Part shown: positions 40,494 through 48,955 of the stretch, one piece after another
Layout of the letters: each line of letters opens with the position of its first letter
Numbering within the stretch: position 1 is the stretch's first letter
From: Clostridium_AD estertheticum_D
Lineage (GTDB): Bacteria > Bacillota > Clostridia > Clostridiales > Clostridiaceae
DNA length: 64,000 nt
Assembly (NCBI RefSeq): GCF_018861295.1
Contig: NZ_JAHLDM010000003.1
Location: 1-64,000, forward strand
Reading direction: 5' to 3'
Notes under the pieces: generated by a model
The model's input: the letters and a program-made list of their open reading frames with translations, nothing else
What the model was told of the DNA's origin: nothing
Databases searched by the model: none
Position numbers and translations under genes: made by a program

Positions 40494-41435
40494 TCAAATC
40501 ATTACATAATAATCCATTACACCAACCTCTTCAAACCCGCAAGATTCGTAAAGTCCAAGTGCATTTTTATTTTGCGACTCAACTTCGAGAAAAATGTTGT
40601 CAGCGCCTTTTTCTTTTAATATACCTAATGTAGCTAATAGAACTTCCCGACCATAACCCTTTCCTCTAAATACTGGAAGCACTCCAAATCCATAAATAAA
40701 ACCTTCCTTATTAATTATACTAATATGAACCTTCCCTATAATTTCTTCTTTAAGAAGCGCCATATAGCTAATGAAATTATTACCTTGCTGAATGAAAGAG
40801 TTTTCTACGTCTTTTTTATCCACATTAACTACCTTAACATCTTCACCATCAATTTCATTTTGTGGTTTTCCAAAATAAATAGAAGTTTGGTTTTCAATTT
40901 CAGAAGCATCTTCACTAGTCGCTAATCTAAGTATAATAATACTAGCATTTTCATGTGACTGTTTAATCTTGCACTCTAACTCTTTTTTATTTAAGCACAT
41001 TTTATACTCTGAGGATACATATTCACCTCCAATAGAATTTATAAATTCTATTCCAGAAGTAGATGTATGATCACATAGCGCTAGAACCTCAATTGGTGAT
41101 GTTCTTTGCCATTCTTCCTTTGCAATAAGATATAGTTTTCTAAATATTCCCTTTCGCCTAAAGTCAGGATGTACCATCCCGCTTATTTGGACTGAATTTC
41201 CTCCGAAATTGCATACCCCTAAATATCCTACTAAGGTCTTATTCTCATAATAAAGAAATTCTAGCAGAGCTTCATCTTTTTTATTTTCTTTTCTTTGACT
41301 TTTTTTTAAATCAAGTTCCAATTTTAAGTAGGTCTTTTGTTTTTCATAACAAATAGAGCAAAGGGTCCTAACAGCCTTATTATCTTCCTCATCCAATTTT
41401 AATTTCATACAAATAGTATGATTATAACTATCCAT
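40494..41435 (-). CDS. GNAT acetyltransferase with two GNAT domains
   Basis: 313 residues. Two acetyltransferase folds are joined: N-terminal (about 25-140) with 'MVHPDFRRKGIFRKLY', and C-terminal (about 165-310) with the acetyl-CoA loop 'VLPVFRGKGYGREVL' and 'NKNALGLYESCGFEEVG'. Both have a recognisable Q/RxxGxG/A loop; the C-terminal one is the better match. The substrate is unknown, possibly an amino group of a metabolite, peptide or antibiotic. AGGGGGAGAATA precedes ATG 41435. Confidence 0.88.
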   Translation of the reverse strand: MDSYNHTICMKLKLDEEDNKAVRTLCSICYEKQKTYLKLELDLKKSQRKENKKDEALLEFLYYENKTLVGYLGVCNFGGNSVQISGMVHPDFRRKGIFRKLYLIAKEEWQRTSPIEVLALCDHTSTSGIEFINSIGGEYVSSEYKMCLNKKELECKIKQSHENASIIILRLATSEDASEIENQTSIYFGKPQNEIDGEDVKVVNVDKKDVENSFIQQGNNFISYMALLKEEIIGKVHISIINKEGFIYGFGVLPVFRGKGYGREVLLATLGILKEKGADNIFLEVESQNKNALGLYESCGFEEVGVMDYYVMI

Positions 41436-41462
41436 TATTCTCCCCCTAGTATTTACCTTAAA

Positions 41463-42143
41463 TTAAATTCTACTCCTCTTACTTTTACTAACTCTTTTAC
41501 TATTCCTATCTCTAGAAACAACCATCCAGAAATGTTTAATAGTATGTAATCCTTCATAAAAAAAACCTGTTTTACAAAAAAAGAGCTCATCATTTTTCGT
41601 TTTTATCTGTATCCTAAATGGATAGTCGTCTAGATTACCTGAATAGCAAATAAATTCACCCATGATCCTGCAAATATCTGTAGGTGTTATCTGATATGGT
41701 TCTAATGTAGTAAGACTTATTCCTGCTTGCCTTAGAGCTTCCATAACAAATTCAGTGCATATATATGTCTTGTAAATAGCATGCCTTTTATTATTAATAA
41801 GACCAATAGCTTGAAGAAAATTATAGTAGTAAACTTCTGTATCGTTATAAACTCCATAAATAAATTTACTTATCAATTCATATTTTTCTGATGTTACAGG
41901 TATCCGATATATGTTTATAGGTACATTCTCCTTTAATCCTATAGTAAGGGTAAACGCACTCTCACGAACTATGCCCCCCACAAGGGGATTACTTACTGAG
42001 AATCTACAAAAGGAATACATTTGACTTAGATTTTTATCTAAGCTAATTGAAGCATGATTGTATTTTTCTTTTAAAAATTTTCTAACTATCTTTCCTGTAG
42101 ATGTTGGTGTTCTTGAAATAATAACATAAACATACTTTTCCAT
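41463..42143 (-). CDS. Permuted papain-like (NlpC/P60, YiiX-type) protein
   Basis: 226 residues from ATG 42143 (AAGGAG eight bases upstream; the frame is open to 42164). It has a His in 'YNHASISLD' (about 28-36) and a Cys in 'TYICTEFVMEALRQAG' (about 128-143), in the order of circularly permuted papain-like enzymes of the YaeF/YiiX group. These cut or transfer acyl/amide bonds of lipids or peptides. There is no signal peptide. The basic tail (NSKRVSKSKRSRI) is unusual. The substrate is unknown. Confidence 0.6.
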   Translation of the reverse strand: MEKYVYVIISRTPTSTGKIVRKFLKEKYNHASISLDKNLSQMYSFCRFSVSNPLVGGIVRESAFTLTIGLKENVPINIYRIPVTSEKYELISKFIYGVYNDTEVYYYNFLQAIGLINNKRHAIYKTYICTEFVMEALRQAGISLTTLEPYQITPTDICRIMGEFICYSGNLDDYPFRIQIKTKNDELFFCKTGFFYEGLHTIKHFWMVVSRDRNSKRVSKSKRSRI

Positions 42144-42501
42144 TTCATTTCTCCTTGTATGCACTTATATAAATAGGTGACTTTCCTTCTAAAAGATGTC
42201 TAAACTTTATATTTTCATATAATAATATTTTTTAGAATTAAAAAAATGAAATTATTTATATTATAAACTTTAGCATAATTATTTTCCACAACAATCATCT
42301 TTGTCAATTAATATATTCTAATATTATTATTATATTGTTCCCAATTATCCAATTTTTATGTTTTTTATAATTTGATAAGTTTTTATCTTTAATACCTAGA
42401 ATATAAAATTTAAATTACATAATAAATTATGTGGTGTATCATCTTGTAATTTAAGATGTATAATATATATACACATAATCGCAAGTAAAGAGGTTACTAC
42501 A
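42144..42501. other. AT-rich intergenic region, no gene
   Basis: Divergent promoter region, about 85 percent AT. ACATAAT/ATTATGT (about 42417-42432) and ATCTT/AAGAT repeats lie just upstream of the AraC-GH39 gene, with TATAAT near 42461. These might be a self-operator. Nothing else is recognisable. Confidence 0.3.
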
Positions 42502-44589
42502 ATGAGAAAAGAATATATAAGTTATATGAATGATTTACCTATAAGTATCTCCCTTAAGAATATAAATGACTACCCAATACATTGGCATAATTCTATCGAA
42601 ATAATTTTTGTACTAGAGGGCAGTATTAATGTACTTATAGAATCAGGCAATTATGAAGTATACGAGCGTGAACTTGAAATTATAAATTGTGATGAAGCCC
42701 ACAGAATTTACTCAGAGGTTGAAAACAAGGTATTAATTTTCCACTTAGACCCTATATTTTTCGAAAAATATTATGATGATATGAAAAATATATATTTTTA
42801 TACAAATTCAAGTGAAGAAGGTGCACAAAGAGAAGAAAAATATGATGTTCTACGAAAATATTTGTCTATTTTAGCTTGCGAAGTAATACAAAAAAGCGAG
42901 AATTTCGATGATCAAATAGAATCCATTTTAGTAAAGTTACTATTCCATTTAATAAACAATTTTCACTATCTTACATATGATGAAAAAGATATAAAAGAAA
43001 ATGTAACGCAATTTCAAAGGTATCATAGAATCATAAGTTATATATACAATAACTATATGAATAAGATAAGTTTGCAAGACATAGCAAATATAGAATATTT
43101 AAGTTCTTATTATTTATGTCATCAAATAAAAGAAATGTCTGGAACAAATTTAAAAGAATTAGTTAATAATGTACGAGTAGATGAATCTATTAAATTGTTA
43201 TTAGATACTGATAAAACCATATCCGATATTTCTTTTGATGTTGGTTTTTCTCATGCCAGGTATTTCAATAAAAGCTTTAAAGAACATTATAAGTGCACAC
43301 CACTACAATTCAGAAAAAAATATGATATACCAGCAGATAAATTTGATAGTTTTAAAAAAATACAAACTTATGACCTCTCTACTTCCATTCAATATTTATC
43401 TAATTATTTAGAAGACTATGATAGATTTAACTATACAAATAAAATTATAAAACTACAAACAGATTTCACGCTGAAAGGTTCGCATTTATACCACAAATGG
43501 GAAGAAAACATAAACTTAGGTCAAGCAAAGGAACTTATTAAAGCAAGGGAACAGGAATACCTAAGAACTTTTCAAGAGGCCATAGGTTTTAAAAATGGTA
43601 TAGTCCAAAATCTCTTTGGAAAAGAAATGAAAATATATTTTAATGAAAATGTAAATTTTTTAAATTGGAATGAAGTTGAAAAACTATTAGAATTTTTAAT
43701 GGACATATCCCTTGTACCAGTAATAATTTTAGATCAAATCTTTGAAGATAAAAGTTCTTTCATTAAACTTTTAGAGAGTTTTATATTATATTTCGCTGAT
43801 ATATACGGAATTGAAATTGTAATGTTATGGAAATTCCAAGTTTCAAAGGATCTATCCATAGAATACATAGATATTTCAAAACAAATTTTCGAAAAATATC
43901 AATTACAGGATTTAATAGAAGAACCTTTTAATGGTCCAGAAGCTATAAATACTATTTATGACTCTTCATATATGCTTCCATATATTATTCATAATTTCAT
44001 TAATGATACTAGCAGTTTGAATGCACTAAAGGCTTTTGACACCGTAGAAGAAAACTCAATTTTAAATAACGAACTGTTTTTTGGATCTCCTGGCCTTCTT
44101 ACCTTAGATGGAATAAAAAAAGCTTCGTATTATGCCTATTATTTATTGTCTAAACTAGGAAATGAAGTTATTGATAAAGGTGATGGATATATTATCACAA
44201 GAAGAGATGAAGACATCCAAGTTTTACTTTACAGTTACAGTGATGAACTTAATACCCTAATTAAGCTAGAGGATTTAGCTAAAGGTAAGGGCCGTAAAAA
44301 TATTACTGAGAGAAAAATATCCTTATCAATTAAAAATTTGATTCATGACTACAAAGTTATTAAATATGAAATTGGAGAAAAAGTTGGATCAGCTTATGAT
44401 ATTTGGTTACGAATGGGTAAACCAAAAAGACTTGGTTATGATGAGTGGAAGCTTCTAACTAAAATTTCTACCCCTAACATTTCCTTATCGTATGCTAAAA
44501 AAAACGCAGTTTATAATAATATAATAAAGATAGAAGGTTATGGTTCCACATTAATAGTTCTTCAAGAAGTACAAAAGCACCTATTTTAG
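42502..44589 (+). CDS. AraC-family regulator fused to a GH39-like domain
   Basis: 695 residues. N-terminal cupin sensor (about 5-90, 'PIHWHNSIEIIFVLEG'), then an AraC double helix-turn-helix (about 175-280, 'LQDIANIEYLSSYYLCHQIKEMSG' in two parts and 'ISDISFDVGFSHARYFNKSFKEHY' in two parts). The C-terminal 400 residues follow the glycoside hydrolase family 39 plan: a TIM-barrel-like part and 'LFFGSPGLLTLDGIKKASYY', which matches the GLL..G..KPAY region of GH39. The acid/base 'NEP' motif is not seen where expected ('VMLWKFQVSKD'), so it is probably a sugar sensor rather than an enzyme. It precedes a MATE pump gene. The terminator overlaps its stop codon. Confidence 0.85.
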   Translation: MRKEYISYMNDLPISISLKNINDYPIHWHNSIEIIFVLEGSINVLIESGNYEVYERELEIINCDEAHRIYSEVENKVLIFHLDPIFFEKYYDDMKNIYFYTNSSEEGAQREEKYDVLRKYLSILACEVIQKSENFDDQIESILVKLLFHLINNFHYLTYDEKDIKENVTQFQRYHRIISYIYNNYMNKISLQDIANIEYLSSYYLCHQIKEMSGTNLKELVNNVRVDESIKLLLDTDKTISDISFDVGFSHARYFNKSFKEHYKCTPLQFRKKYDIPADKFDSFKKIQTYDLSTSIQYLSNYLEDYDRFNYTNKIIKLQTDFTLKGSHLYHKWEENINLGQAKELIKAREQEYLRTFQEAIGFKNGIVQNLFGKEMKIYFNENVNFLNWNEVEKLLEFLMDISLVPVIILDQIFEDKSSFIKLLESFILYFADIYGIEIVMLWKFQVSKDLSIEYIDISKQIFEKYQLQDLIEEPFNGPEAINTIYDSSYMLPYIIHNFINDTSSLNALKAFDTVEENSILNNELFFGSPGLLTLDGIKKASYYAYYLLSKLGNEVIDKGDGYIITRRDEDIQVLLYSYSDELNTLIKLEDLAKGKGRKNITERKISLSIKNLIHDYKVIKYEIGEKVGSAYDIWLRMGKPKRLGYDEWKLLTKISTPNISLSYAKKNAVYNNIIKIEGYGSTLIVLQEVQKHLF

Positions 44590-44600
44590 GGTGCTTTTTT
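44573..44600 (+). terminator. Terminator overlapping the stop codon of the AraC-GH39 gene
   Basis: AAAAGCACC (from 44573) pairs with GGGTGCTTTTTT around the loop TATTTTA, so the stop codon TAG lies in the loop. Ribosomes at the stop codon would cover the hairpin. Confidence 0.75.
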
Positions 44601-44736
44601 GTTATTTGTGTATAATACAAAGTCTCATGTTAGCAACTTTGTACTTTTTATCTAGCAACCGTGTGAATGTTAAAAAATACATAATAGAGTAGAATAATAT
44701 CATAGAAACAAAATTTTTTAAGGAGTAGTGGATTTA

Positions 44737-46164
44737 ATGACGATAAGTAATATCACAGAAAGTAACAAAATGTTTGGTGAAGAAAAAATCGGGAAACTAT
44801 TATTTAAATTTTCTGTGCCAGCAATAATTTCTTTAATGGTAGCCGAAATGTACAACATGGTTGATTCTATGTTTTTAGGTCAAGCTATAGGTGCTAATGC
44901 GATTGGTGCTCTAACAATAGCCTTTCCAATTCAAAGATTGTTTTTTGCCATATCTATGCTTATAGCTATCGGTGCTTCAACTTCCGTTTCAAGAAGTTGT
45001 GGGGACAAAGATTTCGAAAATCTTAAGATAATTATACCAAATGCTATAGTTCTAATGTTTATAACAATATCTATAATCGGTATTAGCATTTTTGTTTTTC
45101 AAGATAAAATTCTAATTAGCCTAGGAGCTTCTAAAAATACATTTTCTCTTGCAAAAGATTATATAAATATAATATTAGTAGGTGTACTATTTCAATCCTT
45201 TACTATAATCGCATCGTATATTATAACTTCTTTTGGAAACACAAAAATAGTTTTATTAAGCACTTCTATTGGAGCAATTTTCAATGTAATTATAGATTAT
45301 TTTCTAATAAATGTATTCTCATACGGAGTAAAAGGAGCTGCTATAGCGACCGTTGTATCTCAAATAATAGCTTTTATATATGTTCTTATTGTATTTATTC
45401 AATTAAAAATGAGCCTGAAATTTTCTTTTAAATTAACCCTAAACAAAGCAGTGTCTGTTGGAATAGTATGTGTTGGATTTTCAACATTTATAATAGAAAT
45501 ATCAGACGCAATAGTTGCTGCTATATTAAACAATTTATTATTTTCCTATGGTGGAGATTCGGCCATCGTAACCATTGGTTTAACTACAAGGGTTTCAATG
45601 TTTTTATTTATGACCGTAATGGGTATAAGCACAGCTATGCAACCGATCGCTGCATATAATTTTGGTGCTGGAAATTATACAAGGTTAAAAGAAGTTGTTA
45701 AGTCGTCCATAATTGCAGTATCCGTAAGCTCGACCTTATTATGGGCAATATTTATGATTTTTTCAGATACATTTATAGGCCTATTTATAAATGATAAAGC
45801 CATTATTGAACAAACATCGAAGGCTTTTAGAATGGTTATAGCTGTATTCCCTTGCATTGGCGTATATTATTTATCAATATCTTATTGCCAAGCTATAAAT
45901 AGAGTTAAGGCATCTTTCAAGTTATCAATATTTAGGCAGCTAATAGTATTTATACCACTCGTATATTCATTTGTAATTGGTCTTAATATGGGTGTATCCG
46001 GAGCATGGCTCGCTTATCCCATTTCAGATGTGATATCTTTTATTACAGCTGCTATATTTATTAGGTACACTTATACATCCCTTGAAATACTAGAGAGGCA
46101 TCAAATTTTTAAACTTAATAAGATTAAAATAAGACTTGCGAGCATTGCTAGTACTGCTAGTTAA
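44737..46164 (+). CDS. MATE-family multidrug efflux protein
   Basis: 475 residues from ATG 44737 (AAGGAG eleven bases upstream; a GTG at 44728 lies too close). About twelve membrane helices form two related halves: 'PAIISLMVAEMYNMVDSMFLG' in the first, 'GISTAMQPIAAYNFGAGNY' in the second. It exports drugs or metabolites using a Na+ or H+ gradient. It is closer to the DinF/NorM-like VmrA group common in Clostridia. It follows the AraC-GH39 gene, which may regulate it. Confidence 0.9.
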   Translation: MTISNITESNKMFGEEKIGKLLFKFSVPAIISLMVAEMYNMVDSMFLGQAIGANAIGALTIAFPIQRLFFAISMLIAIGASTSVSRSCGDKDFENLKIIIPNAIVLMFITISIIGISIFVFQDKILISLGASKNTFSLAKDYINIILVGVLFQSFTIIASYIITSFGNTKIVLLSTSIGAIFNVIIDYFLINVFSYGVKGAAIATVVSQIIAFIYVLIVFIQLKMSLKFSFKLTLNKAVSVGIVCVGFSTFIIEISDAIVAAILNNLLFSYGGDSAIVTIGLTTRVSMFLFMTVMGISTAMQPIAAYNFGAGNYTRLKEVVKSSIIAVSVSSTLLWAIFMIFSDTFIGLFINDKAIIEQTSKAFRMVIAVFPCIGVYYLSISYCQAINRVKASFKLSIFRQLIVFIPLVYSFVIGLNMGVSGAWLAYPISDVISFITAAIFIRYTYTSLEILERHQIFKLNKIKIRLASIASTAS

Positions 46165-46196
46165 TAGACTTCTACAAAACAAAGACACAGTTTTAT

Positions 46197-46237
46197 AAAA
46201 AATCGATGTATAAAATATATTATAACATCGATTTTTA
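46197..46237. terminator. Bidirectional terminator between the MATE and S51 genes
   Basis: AAAAAATCGATGT and ACATCGATTTTTAATT form a stem with an AT-rich, further pairable loop. Confidence 0.75.
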
Positions 46238-46238
46238 A

Positions 46239-46889
46239 TTATACTTGCTCTATTTCTCCCTCTTTTATCATATTTATATCTCCATAAAATTGTAATTCAT
46301 TGTTAATTACAACTATTCCATCCCCATCATTACATGTATAAACTACATTACCAGTATTATTAGAATACTTCTTTAAATCATCTAAATACTTACTACTCAT
46401 ATTCCAATGTGGCATAAAATTAAAATCAACTAGAGCTAAAGATGATAGATTTGATAAACCTACTATATCCTCACTACCAAATTGTGCAGCTGATATATCC
46501 TTTGCCATCATTATTGCACCTGCGCATAACCCTATAATACAACCACCATTTTGGACATATCGTCTTAACCTTGTTATAAAATATCTTTTCTTAAGATTAT
46601 TTAAAAAATAGTAAGCATTTCCACCTGATAAATATATTACATCTGACTTAAATATTGCATCTATTGTATCTATACTACAAAAATCATCTATATCAAAATA
46701 CTTAATTTCAAAATTTCCATATTCACGCAATTGTATTTTTGCCTTTTTAAAACTTTCTAATTTCTTATCTGTCATTGAAGGTATATAACTCAAAGTATAT
46801 TTTCTATCTAAAAATATTTCTTTCATCCTCTCTATTAAATTAACATTATCCTTTTTCGTAAAACCACTGAGCAAAACTAACGCGCCCAT
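46239..46889 (-). CDS. Peptidase S51 / class I glutamine-amidotransferase-like protein with Cys nucleophile
   Basis: 216 residues, resembling dipeptidase E and cyanophycinase-type proteins. 'IYLSGGNAYYFLNNL' and the nucleophile elbow 'IIGLCAGAIMM' are clear, with a His in 'FMPHWN'. In true S51 peptidases the elbow residue is Ser (GxSAG). Here it is Cys122, as in glutamine amidotransferases, so activity may differ. It is cytoplasmic. ATG 46889 follows GGAGGTGATAATAGT. Confidence 0.8.
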   Translation of the reverse strand: MGALVLLSGFTKKDNVNLIERMKEIFLDRKYTLSYIPSMTDKKLESFKKAKIQLREYGNFEIKYFDIDDFCSIDTIDAIFKSDVIYLSGGNAYYFLNNLKKRYFITRLRRYVQNGGCIIGLCAGAIMMAKDISAAQFGSEDIVGLSNLSSLALVDFNFMPHWNMSSKYLDDLKKYSNNTGNVVYTCNDGDGIVVINNELQFYGDINMIKEGEIEQV

Positions 46890-47074
46890 ACTATTATCAC
46901 CTCCTTCATATTCTTATAAAATTTTCATTATTTTATATATTATACCACATTTATGAAAACCTATACATGGATATATATATATTTCTTTTTTTAGTCTATG
47001 AGAATTTCAAACACAATATTCCTGCTCTACTACTAACATATGGTCTTTATCAAAAAAAGTGAGAGTATTCTATA
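46890..47074. other. AT-rich spacer upstream of the gltX promoter, no feature seen
   Basis: I searched this stretch for T-box Stem I marks (specifier loop with a GAA/GAG codon, GNUG and AG bulges) and did not find a convincing set. Confidence 0.4.
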
Positions 47075-47103
47075 TTGACATCTTCTAAAAATATATGTAT
47101 AAT
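47075..47103 (+). promoter_or_regulatory. Consensus SigA promoter of gltX
   Basis: TTGACA (47075-47080), 17 bases, TATAAT (47098-47103): both hexamers are perfect. Transcription should start near 47110, only about 40 bases before the T-box sequence. Confidence 0.8.
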
Positions 47104-47150
47104 TAAGTTTAAATGTACTAAAAGATATAAGCATATATAATTTCAATTTA

Positions 47151-47208
47151 GGTGGTACCGCGGAAGTTTACCTTTCGTCCTATTATATTTTAGGATGAGA
47201 GGTTTTTT
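47151..47208 (+). promoter_or_regulatory. T-box sequence and leader terminator before gltX (Stem I apparently missing)
   Basis: GGTGGTACCGCGG (47151-47163) is the canonical T-box that binds the tRNA acceptor end. CCTTTCGTCCT (47171-47181) and AGGATGAGAGG (47192-47202) plus TTTTTT form the terminator. A normal T-box leader has about 150 bases of Stem I and linker before this, but the perfect promoter leaves room for only about 40 bases. Confidence 0.8.
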
Positions 47209-47247
47209 ATTTAAATTAAAATACTTACATAAGAAAGGATGATTAAT

Positions 47248-48903
47248 ATGGATTATTTAAAACTGGCTGATTTATTATTACCTAACGTAAAAGAAACTCC
47301 AGAATACTATAGAACTCTTTACCCAAAACGTAATCTTAAACCTAATGCTATGATTACAAGATACGCCCCAAGCCCTACTGGTTTTCAACATCTTGGAGGT
47401 GTCTTTGCTGCTCTTATATCTGAAAGACTTGCTCATCAAAGTGAAGGTATATTTTATCTTAGAGTAGAGGATACTGACAAAAAAAGAGAGGTAGTTGGTG
47501 CCATCGAAGATAGTACTAACACTCTTCGAGATTTTGGAATTAATTTTGATGAAGGCGTTATAGATTCTACTAGTGAGAAAGGTGCATATGGACCATATAA
47601 ACAAAGTGATAGAATTAATATATACCACACTTTCGTAAAATCTCTAATATCTAAAGGTTTAGCTTATCCTTGCTTTTGCACTGAAGAGGATTTGGATAAA
47701 ACAAGAACAATTCAACAAGAACTTAAAATTAATACAGGATATCATGGAAAATGGGCAGTTCACAGAAATTCAACAACGGATGAAATTAATTCTGAATTAA
47801 ATAAGGGCACCCCTTATGTTATAAGACTTAGAGCACCTGAAGCATCTGGCAAAAGAGTTGTTTGTAATGATTTAATTAAAGGGACCATAAGTATGCCAGA
47901 AAATGACCAAGATATTGTAATTCTTAAAACAAACGGAATTCCAACATACCATTTTGCTCATGCTATAGATGATCATTTAATGGGAACAACCCATGTAATT
48001 CGTGGTGAGGAGTGGCTCTCATCTCTCCCTATACATTTGCAGTTATTTGAAATGTTGGGCTTTACGCCACCGCAGTATGCTCATATACCTACAATTATGA
48101 AAATGGATGGAGCTTCAAAACGTAAGCTCAGCAAGAGAAAAGACCCTGAAATTTCCATGAATTTTTATAAATCTGAAGGGTATCCCTTTGTATCTGTAGC
48201 TGAATATCTTGTAAATTTAATTAATTCTGATTTTCAAGAGTGGAGAGATACACACGCAAATATTCCTTGCACAAGCTTTAATATTACCCTTGAAAACATG
48301 AGCAAAAGTGGAGCTTTATTTGATATTTTAAAACTTAATGATATTAGTAAAAATGTTATAGCTACCATGAATGCAGCTACTGTATATGAACTTTATCTTA
48401 ATTGGGCTAAAGATTATGATGTTAAAATGTCAAATTTGTTAATAGAGAATGAAGAATATGCTAAAAAGATATTTAATATAGAAAGAGAAAATGATAAGCC
48501 AAGAAAAGATTTTGTTAAATGGTTAGATGTAAAAGAACATATTGAGTATTTCTTTGATGATCTTTATAACGATAGCCTTACTAAGGGATACAATTTTCCT
48601 GATCATATACCAATGGATGAGGTAAGAAGTGTTCTTTCAAGTTATATCGGTGTATATGATTATTCTCATGATAATGATACTTGGTTTGCAACACTTAAAG
48701 AACTTGCTTTAAACCTTGGATATGCTAAAAACGCAAAAACTTATAAAAAAAATCCAGAGTTATTTAAAGGTCAATTATCAGATGTTGCGACAATTGTAAG
48801 AGTAGCATTAACTAATAAGACACAAACTCAAGATCTACATGAAGTAATGCAAGCTATGGGTGAAAAACGTGTTATAGAAAGATTAAGCCAAGATTTTAAA
48901 TAA
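47248..48903 (+). CDS. gltX: Glutamate--tRNA ligase
   Basis: 551 residues from ATG 47248 (AAAGG nine bases upstream; the ATG at 47239 overlaps that site). Class I synthetase with the HIGH-type motif 'YAPSPTGFQHLGG' (about 33-45) and the KMSKS-type motif 'KRKLSKRKDPE'. It charges tRNA-Glu, and in organisms lacking GlnRS also tRNA-Gln. It is longer than the usual 485 residues, with extra sequence in the anticodon-binding C-terminal part. Clostridia often keep such a long GluRS. A T-box-type terminator lies in the leader. Confidence 0.93.
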   Translation: MDYLKLADLLLPNVKETPEYYRTLYPKRNLKPNAMITRYAPSPTGFQHLGGVFAALISERLAHQSEGIFYLRVEDTDKKREVVGAIEDSTNTLRDFGINFDEGVIDSTSEKGAYGPYKQSDRINIYHTFVKSLISKGLAYPCFCTEEDLDKTRTIQQELKINTGYHGKWAVHRNSTTDEINSELNKGTPYVIRLRAPEASGKRVVCNDLIKGTISMPENDQDIVILKTNGIPTYHFAHAIDDHLMGTTHVIRGEEWLSSLPIHLQLFEMLGFTPPQYAHIPTIMKMDGASKRKLSKRKDPEISMNFYKSEGYPFVSVAEYLVNLINSDFQEWRDTHANIPCTSFNITLENMSKSGALFDILKLNDISKNVIATMNAATVYELYLNWAKDYDVKMSNLLIENEEYAKKIFNIERENDKPRKDFVKWLDVKEHIEYFFDDLYNDSLTKGYNFPDHIPMDEVRSVLSSYIGVYDYSHDNDTWFATLKELALNLGYAKNAKTYKKNPELFKGQLSDVATIVRVALTNKTQTQDLHEVMQAMGEKRVIERLSQDFK

Positions 48904-48911
48904 TATATAAT

Positions 48912-48948
48912 AAAAAAGGAAACCAATATTTATTTGGTTTCCTTTTTT
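48912..48948. terminator. Bidirectional terminator after gltX
   Basis: AAAAAAGGAAACCAA and TTGGTTTCCTTTTTT form a perfect 15-bp stem, shared with the converging chemoreceptor gene. Confidence 0.85.
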
Positions 48949-48955
48949 ATTATTT

